A stretch of 15,184 nucleotides of DNA, from positions 1-15,184 of the forward strand of contig CAYLXB010000077.1 of NCBI GenBank assembly GCA_964387495.1, given 5' to 3'. Made by a program: the position numbers and the translations under genes. Source of the DNA: DSXF01 sp964387495. Its GTDB lineage: Bacteria > Chloroflexota > Anaerolineae > Anaerolineales > Villigracilaceae. Below are positions 8,301 through 15,105 of the stretch, piece by piece. How positions within the stretch are numbered: position 1 is the stretch's first letter; each line of letters begins with the position of its first letter. The notes beneath the pieces were generated by a model that worked only from the letters and a program-made list of their open reading frames with translations, was not told where the DNA came from and did no database searches.

Positions 8301-9182
8301 CGTGAAATTGTCGAGTCTGAACATATCCAGTCGTTCATTCAAGTGCCCATCAAGGTCGGCGGTGAAGTCTTTGGCGTCTTCAGCGTTGATTACATCCACC
8401 CTCATCCAATTGCCGCGCAGGAGAAGAGGCTGTTGATTTCCCTGGCGCAGCGGGCTGCACTGGCGATCCAGAACGCCCAGATTTATGAAAAAACCCAGGA
8501 ACGCGCCATTGCCGAAGAGCGCAGCCGCCTGGCGCGCGACCTGCATGATGCGGTAACGCAAACCCTGTTCTCGGCCAGCCTGATTGCTGAGGCCTTGCCG
8601 GTTGCCTGGGATAACGACCCACAGGAGGGCCGGACCCTGTTGCAGGAACTACGCAGCCTCAGCCGCGGTGCCCTGGCAGAGATGCGCACGCTTTTGCTCG
8701 AACTGCGCCCCTCTGTGCTGGTGGACGCCAACATGAGCGACCTCCTGCGCCAGCTGGCAGAGGCGGCCAGTGGCAGGGAGGGTATCCCTGTGACGGTGAA
8801 GATGAAAGGTTCCTGCTGCCTGTCCCAGGATGTACATATCGCCGTTTACCGCATTGCCCAGGAGGCCATCAACAATGTGGTCAGGCACGCGCGCGCCGCT
8901 CACGTCTCGATTTCCCTGGATTGTGAGCCTGGCGAAAACGGCGCGACGCGTTGCCTGACCTTGAAAGTGGAAGACGACGGCTGCGGCTTCGATCCGCATA
9001 TCATCCAACGTAACCACCTTGGCCTGCAAAACATGTCGGAACGCGCCCAGGCTATTGGAGCGCGGCTGACCATCCAGAGCAGCCCCGGCCTGGGAACGGC
9101 CGTTACAGTCCAATGGGCGAGTGACACCCCTTGCCCGGAAGAAACCAAGTTCGGAGATATCAATGTCTATAAAATCCGCTGA
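5373..9182 (+). CDS. Two-component sensor histidine kinase with double seven-bladed propeller, Y_Y_Y, GAF and HisKA_3/HATPase domains
   Basis: Membrane sensor kinase, 1269 residues from the TTG at 5373. This start gives a good signal peptide (RKVRF, core LSLLFGALLLSVFAGA); an ATG at 5229 and a TTG at 5028 are in-frame alternatives. Residues 75-706 hold 14 Reg_prop blades, most carrying W-V/I/L-G-T then G-L-N/D-x-F-D, enough for two seven-bladed propellers. A Y_Y_Y domain follows (about 765-823), then one membrane helix (832-849), a coiled coil (853-885) and a GAF domain (895-1035). The HisKA_3 domain has phospho-acceptor His1058 in ARDLHDAVTQ. The HATPase has N-box Asn1168 (QEAINNVVRHA), G1 DDGCGF (1201-1206) and G2 HLGLQNM. 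Its partner should be the regulator encoded next, which overlaps it by 20 bases. The ligand is unknown; related propeller sensors in Bacteroidota recognise oligosaccharides. Confidence 0.93.
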   Translation: MLSRKVRFSAHLSLLFGALLLSVFAGAMPGGEIRADGNIEDEPSASSLAPELPFERISLEQGLSQVSVNQILQDQMGFIWLATQDGLNRYDGYTFTVYRPDPANPDSIGHRYITALAEDKKSGDLWIGTPAGLDHFNRATGKFFHYRNIPGRPDSLSGNAISAVYVDSAGAIWVGTAGSGLNRLDPVTGAWTRFVQSAGEPSSLSDNAVTSILEDHVGGLWVGTQTGGLNLYHPTSGGFERFVFRENTSNSLSGNHVTAIYEDQRGTLWVGTGGAGLNQFDRQKKSFYRHRVSPQPFSISHNMITSIVEDQQGALWVGTYGGGINLFDRTTGRFFSFRNLPDNTSSLSDNFVLSLYLDQGGILWVGTLGSGLNKLNRAPRLFTHISRSSISPSGQSLSSNLVWAIQEDRTRNLWVGTQVGLDRYELSSGRWSYYRHDPANPNTLGSGAVLALELDGTAAVWIGTSGAGLNHFDRLDDQFTRYTHDPDIPQSLANNTVTSLMMDRRGKLWVGTGNGLDLFDQGQRGFIHIRPRSGDLWLGEGDCIYAIFEDVNGTLWLGTDGSGLISYSPGSGRSRQYLPSADDKGAGSIHSQVVFSVYQDRQGIFWLGTNNGLERFDPGNETFILYGARDGLPSEVVYGILEDERGYLWLSTNDGLVKFESGVGVISVYGVDDGLQSREFNSGAYFRNAFGEMYFGGVNGFNIFDPESLSQVRPSIPPVVLTGLTQHGAPLLHSQPVETIQDITLRWPDNAFEFEFAALTFAHPAKNEYAYFLEGFDKDWNYISNKRYGRYTNLPGGRYTLRLKASDNNGVWNEAGVSIRVEVIPPIWQRRWFQGLIILVLALIALGVYRMRVKSVESRSRQLEKMVEERTFSLEERTRELETLYQADEDLYRNLQLDQVLQSLLDAAVNILDADKGALMVWNEAHDRLVARATHGFDPSNVSKLSFAPGQGVTGSVALCGEPIIVLDVDADARVTREIVESEHIQSFIQVPIKVGGEVFGVFSVDYIHPHPIAAQEKRLLISLAQRAALAIQNAQIYEKTQERAIAEERSRLARDLHDAVTQTLFSASLIAEALPVAWDNDPQEGRTLLQELRSLSRGALAEMRTLLLELRPSVLVDANMSDLLRQLAEAASGREGIPVTVKMKGSCCLSQDVHIAVYRIAQEAINNVVRHARAAHVSISLDCEPGENGATRCLTLKVEDDGCGFDPHIIQRNHLGLQNMSERAQAIGARLTIQSSPGLGTAVTVQWASDTPCPEETKFGDINVYKIR

Positions 9183-9807
9183 ACCAATTCGTGTAATGAT
9201 CGTGGATGACCACAGCATGGTTCGCAAAGGCGTGGCGACCTTCCTGAAGAATAAGGCTGACCTGAAGGTTGTCGGCGAGGCCGGGGATGGACGCGAGGCT
9301 ATCCGCCAGTGCGAAGCCCTTACACCGGATGTCATCTTGATGGATATGATCATGCCGGTCATGGGGGGTGTGGATGCCATCCGCCAAATCCATGGCCGCT
9401 GGCCGCATGTTCAGATGATCGTGCTGACCAGTTTCCAGGAGAAGGAACTGGTGCAGGATGCGCTTAAGGCCGGCGCAATCGGCTATGTGCTCAAAAATAT
9501 TTCCGGGGAAGAGCTGGCGGATGCCATCCGTTCGGCTTATCGCGGCCGGCCTACCCTGGCTCCTGAAGTCACCCAGCAAATCCTGCTCAGTTCCCGCACG
9601 CCCCAGGTGGGCAGCGATCTGACCGACCGGGAACGCGAAGTGCTGGCCCTTCTGGTGGAGGGGTTGAGCAACCCCGAAATTGCGGAACGCCTGCAGATCA
9701 GCCGTTCCACTGCACGCGCTCATGTGAGCAATATTCTCTTGAAATTAGGGGTAGCCAAGCGGACGGAAGCCATCAGCCTGGCCCTGCGCGAGAAATTGGT
9801 CAGGTGA
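9163..9807 (+). CDS. NarL/FixJ-family response regulator with LuxR-type HTH
   Basis: DNA-binding response regulator, 214 residues, the likely phosphorylation target of the preceding kinase. The receiver domain (about 9-125) has the acidic pair D15-D16, phospho-acceptor D61 in LMDMIMP, T89 and K111, so all catalytic residues are present. The C-terminal LuxR-type helix-turn-helix (about 150-212) reads LTDREREVLALLVEGLSNPEIAERL, then SRSTARAHVSNILLKLGV. HisKA_3 kinases normally pair with this class. The ATG at 9163 is chosen because CGGAGAT lies at proper spacing upstream and the receiver begins soon after; a GTG at 9121 would add 14 residues with no family support. The start inside the kinase gene suggests translational coupling. 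Confidence 0.95.
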   Translation: MSIKSAEPIRVMIVDDHSMVRKGVATFLKNKADLKVVGEAGDGREAIRQCEALTPDVILMDMIMPVMGGVDAIRQIHGRWPHVQMIVLTSFQEKELVQDALKAGAIGYVLKNISGEELADAIRSAYRGRPTLAPEVTQQILLSSRTPQVGSDLTDREREVLALLVEGLSNPEIAERLQISRSTARAHVSNILLKLGVAKRTEAISLALREKLVR

Positions 9808-9838
9808 CCAGGCTTGAAATAGGACAGTTGGCGGATAG

Positions 9839-9880
9839 AAAATGCTTCGGGCGGCGGATGCGCCCGAAGCATTTTTCTTT
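9839..9880 (+). terminator. Intrinsic terminator of the two-component operon
   Basis: A perfect 15-bp stem (9839-9853 with 9861-9875) with a 7-base loop is followed by TTTTTCTTT. It starts 32 bases after the regulator stop codon. It should isolate the two-component genes from the transporter genes that follow, which then need their own promoter. I could not find a convincing promoter in 9881-9960. Confidence 0.88.
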
Positions 9881-9974
9881 TATGCTCAAACCAGACATTG
9901 AAAGGAGGCCTCGCCACCCACACCACCCGTTTACCCCGTCTGAAAATTTCCCAACCCTTCTAAGGAGAGAAGTA

Positions 9975-12548
9975 ATGAAACCCTCGAAACTATATGCCTT
10001 TTTAGGCATCCTCGTGGCCTTGAGCATGATTCTGGCCGCCTGCACCCCCACAACGGCCGAACCAACCCAGGCCCCTGAAGTGGAAGAACCTGAAGCAGTA
10101 CCCGCCGAAACCGAAGCACCGGCTGAAGAACCTCAAGCCCCTGCCACCACCCGCAACGGTGCCTGGGTGGACGAAGTCGTTTTCACGTCCATTGACGAAG
10201 TGCCCAATGCTGTTGCGCAGCTGCAGGCTGATGCCCTGGATGTCTACGGTTATATGGCTTCAGACCCCGATGCTTTTGCTACCATCAAGTCTGACCCGAA
10301 TTTGACCTACACGATGTCATACGGGTCATACGACAGCATCCTGTACAACGACAACTTCGGAGAAACCGTATTCGCTGATGGCCGCCTGAATCCTTTTGCC
10401 AACCGCAAAGTTCGCGAAGCCACCAACTATCTGGTCGACCGCGACTATGTCGTTCAGGAAGCCGTTGGCGGCCTGGGTGTTCCGAAGTGGACCGTCATGA
10501 TCGGCGCCTTCCCTGACTATGCCCTGTATGCCGATGTCATTCGCCCGATCGAAAACAAGTATGCCTACAACATGGAAAAGGCCGATGAGATCATCACGGC
10601 CGAGATGGAAGCCATGGGCGCCACAAAGGTGGATGGAAAGTGGAATTACAACGGTGAGCCGGTTGTCCTGATTGGCCTCATCCGCTCGGAAGATGAGCGT
10701 GAGGAAATCGGCAATTACTTTGCCAACCAGTTGGAAGCCATTGGTTTCACGGTTGACCGCCAGGTGCGCACCCGCACCGAGCTGGCCCCCATCTGGCAGC
10801 AGAGCGACCCACGCGAAGGTCAATGGCACTGGTACACCGGCGGCAACTATTACCCCGCCCTGGTGCGCAATTCGAGCAACTTCTTTGCCGAGCACTATAC
10901 CAGCCTGGTGGCTGGCACCACGGCTGAAGAGGCCTTCGACCCCACCCCGGAATTCTACCAACTGTGCGTGGACCTGTACAACAACAAGTACAGCAGCATG
11001 GAAGAACGCCGTGAAATGTTTGCCGAGGCCATCCGGCTGGGCGTTGAAGATTCTTCCTACATGTTTATCGTCGCCCCCACCGAGTATTACCCCCGCAAGG
11101 CAAATACCATTTTGTCCTCTGACCTGGGCGGCGGCATCCCCGGTTCGTCCTTCTGGCCTCAGACCATCCGGTTTGAGGGGCAGGAAGGCGGCACCATCCG
11201 CATGGCTTCCTCCGGCATTCTCACCGGCCCGTGGAACCCGCAGGCCGGCCACAACTGGGCGCAGGAGCTCTACATTATCCGGGCTACCCAGGATGCCAGC
11301 GCCTTGAGCGACCCCTATACCGGCCTGTTCTGGAACCAGCGCGTCGAGCGTGCCGAAGTGGTTGCCCAGGAAGGCACCCCCATCCAGAAGACCCTGGATT
11401 GGGTGGATCTGACATTCGAACCCGAGATCCAGGTTCCGGCTGATGCTTGGGCTGACTGGGATGCCAAGAACCAGAAGTTCATCACGGTTGGCGAGAAGTA
11501 TCCCGAAGGCACAACCGCCATCACCAAGGTCACTGTGTATTACCCCGAAGACCTGTACGATATCAAGTGGCACGATGGCAGCAACCTGTCGATCTCTGAC
11601 TTCGTCTTCTACATGATCACCACCTTCGAGATCGGCAAGACCGACAGCCCCATTTTCGATGAGGCTCAACAGTCCACGGTCGAGGCCTTCCTGGCTCACT
11701 TCAAAGGTGTCAAGATCATCTCGACCGACCCGCTGATCATCGAGACCTACGATGACCGGCCCGACCTGGATGCAGAGAGCCTGGTGGGCAACTACTACAC
11801 CACCTCCTGGTTCCCGGTCACCAACACTGGCCCGCAGCCGTGGCATACCTACACAATTGCCATGATGGCAGAAGCCAACCAGGAATTGGCCTTCTCGGCT
11901 GACAAGTCCACCTCCCTGAGCGTCAACTGGACGAACTTCATTGACGGCCCCAGCCTCGAGATCCTGAAGAAATACCTGGATCAGGCCAAGGGTGAGACAT
12001 ATATCCCGTTCGCCCCGACCATGAGCCAATTCCTCACTGCCGAGGAAGCCGCGGCCCGCTATACCAACCTGGATAACTGGTACGGAGAGTATGGCCACTT
12101 CTGGGTGGGCAGCGGTCCGTTCTACCTTGAGCAGGTCAACTCGATCGAGGGTTCGGTCGTGATCAAGCGCAATGAAAACTATCCCGACATGGCCGACAAA
12201 TGGTCCAGGTTTGGCGAACCGCAGGTTGCCGTGGTGGATGTCACCGGCCCGGCGGATGTCAAGCAGGGCACCGAGGCCGTCTTCGATGTCTTCATCAGCT
12301 TCAATGACCAGCCCTACCCGCAAGCCGACATCATGAAGGCCGTCTACATGGTCTATGATGGCGTTGGTAATATGATCTTCCAAGGCGATGCGGAATTCGT
12401 GGAAGAGGGCCAGTACCAGGTTGTTCTCGGCGCGGATGTCACCAAAGACCTGCCGACCGGTTCGACCAAGGTCGAGGTCGTTGTCATCCCCACCGTGGTG
12501 AGCATCCCGACCTTTGCTCCCTTCCAGTTCGTTGTTTCGGCTCCCTAA
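9975..12548 (+). CDS. Family-5 ABC transporter substrate-binding lipoprotein, circularly permuted, with extra C-terminal domain
   Basis: Extracytoplasmic receptor of a peptide/oligosaccharide-type importer, 857 residues against about 500-600 for the family. The lipoprotein signal ends in LAAC with Cys23, followed by a Pro/Glu/Thr-rich linker to about 60. Landmarks that lie late in normal family-5 proteins come first: WVDEVVF (64-70), SDPNL (106-110), NPFANRKVREATNYLVDRD (139-157), YNMEKADEI (198-206) and a closing YYPRKAN (371-377). Landmarks of the usual N-terminal half come second: EGGTIRMASSGILTGPWNP (404-422), IKWHDGSNLSISDFVF (530-545), GSGPFYLEQV (712-721) and IKRNENYPD (730-738). Residues 750-857 form an extra beta-rich, Ig-like module. 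The start is fixed by TAAGGAGAG upstream. Two permease genes follow. Substrate unknown. Confidence 0.88.
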   Translation: MKPSKLYAFLGILVALSMILAACTPTTAEPTQAPEVEEPEAVPAETEAPAEEPQAPATTRNGAWVDEVVFTSIDEVPNAVAQLQADALDVYGYMASDPDAFATIKSDPNLTYTMSYGSYDSILYNDNFGETVFADGRLNPFANRKVREATNYLVDRDYVVQEAVGGLGVPKWTVMIGAFPDYALYADVIRPIENKYAYNMEKADEIITAEMEAMGATKVDGKWNYNGEPVVLIGLIRSEDEREEIGNYFANQLEAIGFTVDRQVRTRTELAPIWQQSDPREGQWHWYTGGNYYPALVRNSSNFFAEHYTSLVAGTTAEEAFDPTPEFYQLCVDLYNNKYSSMEERREMFAEAIRLGVEDSSYMFIVAPTEYYPRKANTILSSDLGGGIPGSSFWPQTIRFEGQEGGTIRMASSGILTGPWNPQAGHNWAQELYIIRATQDASALSDPYTGLFWNQRVERAEVVAQEGTPIQKTLDWVDLTFEPEIQVPADAWADWDAKNQKFITVGEKYPEGTTAITKVTVYYPEDLYDIKWHDGSNLSISDFVFYMITTFEIGKTDSPIFDEAQQSTVEAFLAHFKGVKIISTDPLIIETYDDRPDLDAESLVGNYYTTSWFPVTNTGPQPWHTYTIAMMAEANQELAFSADKSTSLSVNWTNFIDGPSLEILKKYLDQAKGETYIPFAPTMSQFLTAEEAAARYTNLDNWYGEYGHFWVGSGPFYLEQVNSIEGSVVIKRNENYPDMADKWSRFGEPQVAVVDVTGPADVKQGTEAVFDVFISFNDQPYPQADIMKAVYMVYDGVGNMIFQGDAEFVEEGQYQVVLGADVTKDLPTGSTKVEVVVIPTVVSIPTFAPFQFVVSAP

Positions 12549-12565
12549 GCCGTCCGACTGCACCA

Positions 12566-12599
12566 AATTTGATAGGGGCGGAAACGCCCCTATCAAATT
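12566..12599 (+). terminator. GAAA-capped hairpin between binding protein and permease genes
   Basis: A perfect 15-bp stem (12566-12580 with 12585-12599) closes a stable GAAA tetraloop, 17 bases after the binding-protein stop codon. The bases after it are AAAATCC rather than a U tract, so it is a weak terminator at best. It more likely protects the 3' end of the upstream message or reduces expression of the permeases. Confidence 0.65.
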
Positions 12600-12629
12600 A
12601 AAATCCTCAAGTTCGAAAAGGATGCCGTC

Positions 12630-13763
12630 ATGAGTGAAGCAGCAATCAGCCAGCAGAAGGCTGAAAAAAGCAGTGCCAAACAATCAAGCGGTTTTACCAG
12701 GATCATTCGCTATACCATTGTGCGCCTGGTGACACTTGCCGTCACGGTGGTAATTGGTATTTTCCTGACCATTATGATCGCCAATATGGGTGGTTACGTG
12801 GATAAGATGCGCCTGGGCGAAATTCAGGAGACGACTGCCATCTCCATCAACCAGAACCCGGCCTATCGCGGTATGACTCCTGAGGAACGCCAGGCTCTTA
12901 TTCATGAACAAATCGAACTCAAGGCCGAAGCGCAGGGGTTGAACAAGCCCTTTATGCTGCGCACGTTCGATTACATGAGAAATGCCTTGACCCTCAACAT
13001 GGGTTGGGCCTTGAAGATGACCAGTAACAGCGGCTCTCGCGAAGTACGGTTGATCATTCTGGAACGTCTGCCTTCAACGCTTGTCCTGTTTGGCTCTTCC
13101 GGCCTGCTCTTTTTCTTCGTGGAACTTTATGTCGCTTTGTCGCTCTCCAGGCGCTATGGCAGCTGGTTGGATAAGATTTTTGTCGCCCTTGCCCCCTCCT
13201 CTGCCTCACCTGCCTGGTTTTATGGCATTTTCCTGATCCTGATCTTTGCTTCGGTGTTCAGGGTCTTGCCCTTTGGCGGCATGGTGGCCGCGCCGCCGCC
13301 CAAAAATTGGTTCGAATATGCTTTGAGTCTGCTCCAGCACATGATCCTGCCGTTGATCGCGATTGGTTTGTCGCAGGTGCTGCTGGCCATCTATAACTGG
13401 CGTACATTTTTCCTGATCTATTCGAGCGAAGACTACGTCGAAATGGCGAAGGCCAAGGGCCTGACCTCGCGGGAAATCGAGCGCAAGTATGTATTACGCC
13501 CGACTCTGCCCTCGATCATTACGACCTTTGCCCTGACACTGATCGGGCTTTGGACTGGTTTCCCAATCATGGAAACAGTCTTCAACTGGCCGGGACTGGG
13601 CCGGGCCTATTACCAGGCTGTCCAGTTCTTCGACACGCCGGTCATTGTCGGCATGACCGTGATCAATTCGTATTTATTGGCTGTGACCGTCTTTTTGTTG
13701 GACTTCATTTACGCCATGGTCGATCCGAGAGTCAAGATCGGGCGGGGAGGAGCCCAGGCATGA
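12630..13763 (+). CDS. Peptide/oligosaccharide ABC transporter, DppB-like permease
   Basis: First membrane subunit of the importer, 377 residues. After a polar N-terminus (1-24) come a membrane helix (27-51) and an extracytoplasmic segment. Then come the family landmarks: ILERLPSTLVL (143-153), the coupling EAA-type loop DYVEMAKAKGLTSREIERKYVLRPTLP (268-294), and ETVFNWPGLGRAYYQAV (315-331). The C-terminus DFIYAMVDPRVKIG is typical of DppB/OppB. The gene is longer than the usual 310-340 residues. The P-G-D-P motif after helix 1 is absent and replaced by GGYVDKMRLGEI (54-65), with a longer loop to QGLNKPF. AAAAGGA lies upstream of the ATG. The stop overlaps the next start (ATGA), so the permeases are translationally coupled. 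Confidence 0.9.
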   Translation: MSEAAISQQKAEKSSAKQSSGFTRIIRYTIVRLVTLAVTVVIGIFLTIMIANMGGYVDKMRLGEIQETTAISINQNPAYRGMTPEERQALIHEQIELKAEAQGLNKPFMLRTFDYMRNALTLNMGWALKMTSNSGSREVRLIILERLPSTLVLFGSSGLLFFFVELYVALSLSRRYGSWLDKIFVALAPSSASPAWFYGIFLILIFASVFRVLPFGGMVAAPPPKNWFEYALSLLQHMILPLIAIGLSQVLLAIYNWRTFFLIYSSEDYVEMAKAKGLTSREIERKYVLRPTLPSIITTFALTLIGLWTGFPIMETVFNWPGLGRAYYQAVQFFDTPVIVGMTVINSYLLAVTVFLLDFIYAMVDPRVKIGRGGAQA

Positions 13764-15103
13764 ATACCCTGAAGCGTTCATTCCGCGAACTGTTGAATTA
13801 CCCTTCAGCCATTTTGGGACTGCTGACGATATTGCTTCTGGTGGTTGTGGCTGTTTATGCGCTGGTCGCCATTCCCTATGATGATGCCATCTATCAGTGG
13901 CGCGGCGGCGAGGATGTCTGGTACCAGAATCCCCGGCAGGCGCCCCCCGCATGGATGAACTTCTTTTCATCGAAGAAGCGGCCGGTGTCTTTTTCCATGA
14001 AAAGCACGGACGAGGCCGTGACGAAGACGGTGGAGACCGATTCGCAAGGCGGCCGTAAGACGACACTCACCTATGCGTTCGACTACAACTACGATGATTT
14101 CCCTCAGGAAATGGCATTGTATTTCACCTCGAATTACCAGACGAAACAACCCTATGCCTCGGTCGTCTGGATCAGGCCGGATGGAAAGGAAATCCGCATT
14201 GCCAACCTGGGGATCAACCCCAAGTTTACTTATCGTTTCTCTCAAGACGAAAAACTGCTGCGCATTCTTCGTGCAGAGACTGCCATGCAGGGATTGTATG
14301 CCGACCGGGATTCCGAAAAGCCGGTTCCTCTCAAAGGAACCTACCAGCTGGTAATCACGATATTCACCTTCGAACCGGACTCAATGGTCGATTCCGAGGT
14401 CGTCCTCTACGGCCAGTTGTATGGCCTGGCCGGCACCGATCACATGCGCCGGGATTTGATGGTGGCCATGTTGTGGGGCACCCCCATCGCCCTCGCCTTT
14501 GGCCTGCTGGCTGCCCTGGGGACCACCCTTACCACCATGATCATTGCTGCCATTGGCGCCTGGTACAGCGGCTGGTTGGACGAACTTATCCAGCGCATTA
14601 CCGAGATCAACCTGGTGCTGCCTTTCCTGTCCATCCTGCTGATGGTGGGTACGTTCTATTCACGCAGTATCTGGTTCATCTTGAGCGCCTCGATCTTGTT
14701 GAATATTTTTGGCGCCGGCATCAAGACCTATCGCGCCGTCTTCATGCAGATTTTGGAGGCGCCTTACATCGAAGCGGCCCGCTCTTATGGCGCCGGGGAT
14801 TTGCGGATTGTCTTCCAGTACATGACCCCGCGCATTATCCCGCTCCTTATTCCCCAACTGGTGATCCTAATCCCCTCCTACGTCTTTCTGGAGGCCTCGC
14901 TGGCCGTGCTTGGCCTGGGAGACCCGGTGCTGCCCACCTGGGGCAAGGTAATCCAGGAGGCCTGGGTAAACGGTGCGCTGTATGAGGGCTTGTATTACTG
15001 GGTGCTTGAGCCATCCTTCCTGCTGGTCGTGACCGGTATGGCTTTTGCCCTCCTTGGTTTTGCTCTGGATCGTGTTTTCAATCCACGGCTGAGAGGTATG
15101 TAG
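13760..15103 (+). CDS. Peptide/oligosaccharide ABC transporter, DppC-like permease with large extracytoplasmic insert
   Basis: Second membrane subunit, 447 residues, well above the usual 280-310. The N-terminal OppC_N-type helix spans 18-38 (ILGLLTILLLVVVAVYALVAI). About 175 residues of soluble sequence follow (40-215), predicted outside the membrane, with alternating hydrophobic strands such as MALYFTS and ASVVWIRPDG. The permease core then starts with GTDHMRRDL (225-233), the divergent form of G-T-D-x-x-G-R-D, and continues with the coupling loop YIEAARSYGAGDLRIVFQYMTP (336-357) and LAVLGLGDPVLPTWGKVIQEA (381-401). It ends in LDRVFNPRLRGM. The ATG at 13760 follows GGGGAGGAG and overlaps the DppB-like stop by four bases. 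An upstream frame extension to 13550 is rejected. Confidence 0.9.
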   Translation: MNTLKRSFRELLNYPSAILGLLTILLLVVVAVYALVAIPYDDAIYQWRGGEDVWYQNPRQAPPAWMNFFSSKKRPVSFSMKSTDEAVTKTVETDSQGGRKTTLTYAFDYNYDDFPQEMALYFTSNYQTKQPYASVVWIRPDGKEIRIANLGINPKFTYRFSQDEKLLRILRAETAMQGLYADRDSEKPVPLKGTYQLVITIFTFEPDSMVDSEVVLYGQLYGLAGTDHMRRDLMVAMLWGTPIALAFGLLAALGTTLTTMIIAAIGAWYSGWLDELIQRITEINLVLPFLSILLMVGTFYSRSIWFILSASILLNIFGAGIKTYRAVFMQILEAPYIEAARSYGAGDLRIVFQYMTPRIIPLLIPQLVILIPSYVFLEASLAVLGLGDPVLPTWGKVIQEAWVNGALYEGLYYWVLEPSFLLVVTGMAFALLGFALDRVFNPRLRGM

Positions 15104-15105
15104 TC

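Noticed and set aside
9797..9810. Palindrome TGGTCA-GG-TGACCA over the regulator stop codon
   Set aside because: Arms of six bases at a gene end are expected by chance, and it is not placed in a recognisable promoter.
9814..9841. TTGAAA with TAGAAA 16 bases later as a promoter for the second importer
   Set aside because: Transcripts would begin inside the intrinsic terminator stem at 9839-9880, which makes this a poor candidate.
9901..9908. AAAGGAGG, a perfect ribosome-binding word in the spacer
   Set aside because: No ATG, GTG or TTG follows at usable distance, so I see no small gene attached to it.
9804..9974. N-terminal extension of the binding-protein frame to 9804
   Set aside because: It would run through the terminator of the two-component operon, and the lipoprotein signal begins at 9975 behind TAAGGAGAG.
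10326..12683. A 785-codon open frame on the minus strand opposite the binding-protein gene
   Set aside because: Its translation shows no domain or membrane pattern and mirrors the codon bias of the well-supported plus-strand gene; long antisense frames are common in GC-rich coding DNA.
13550..13759. N-terminal extension of the DppC-like frame to 13550
   Set aside because: It lies wholly inside the DppB-like gene in another frame and its residues fit no family; the ATG at 13760 has a strong ribosome binding site and the OppC-type start.
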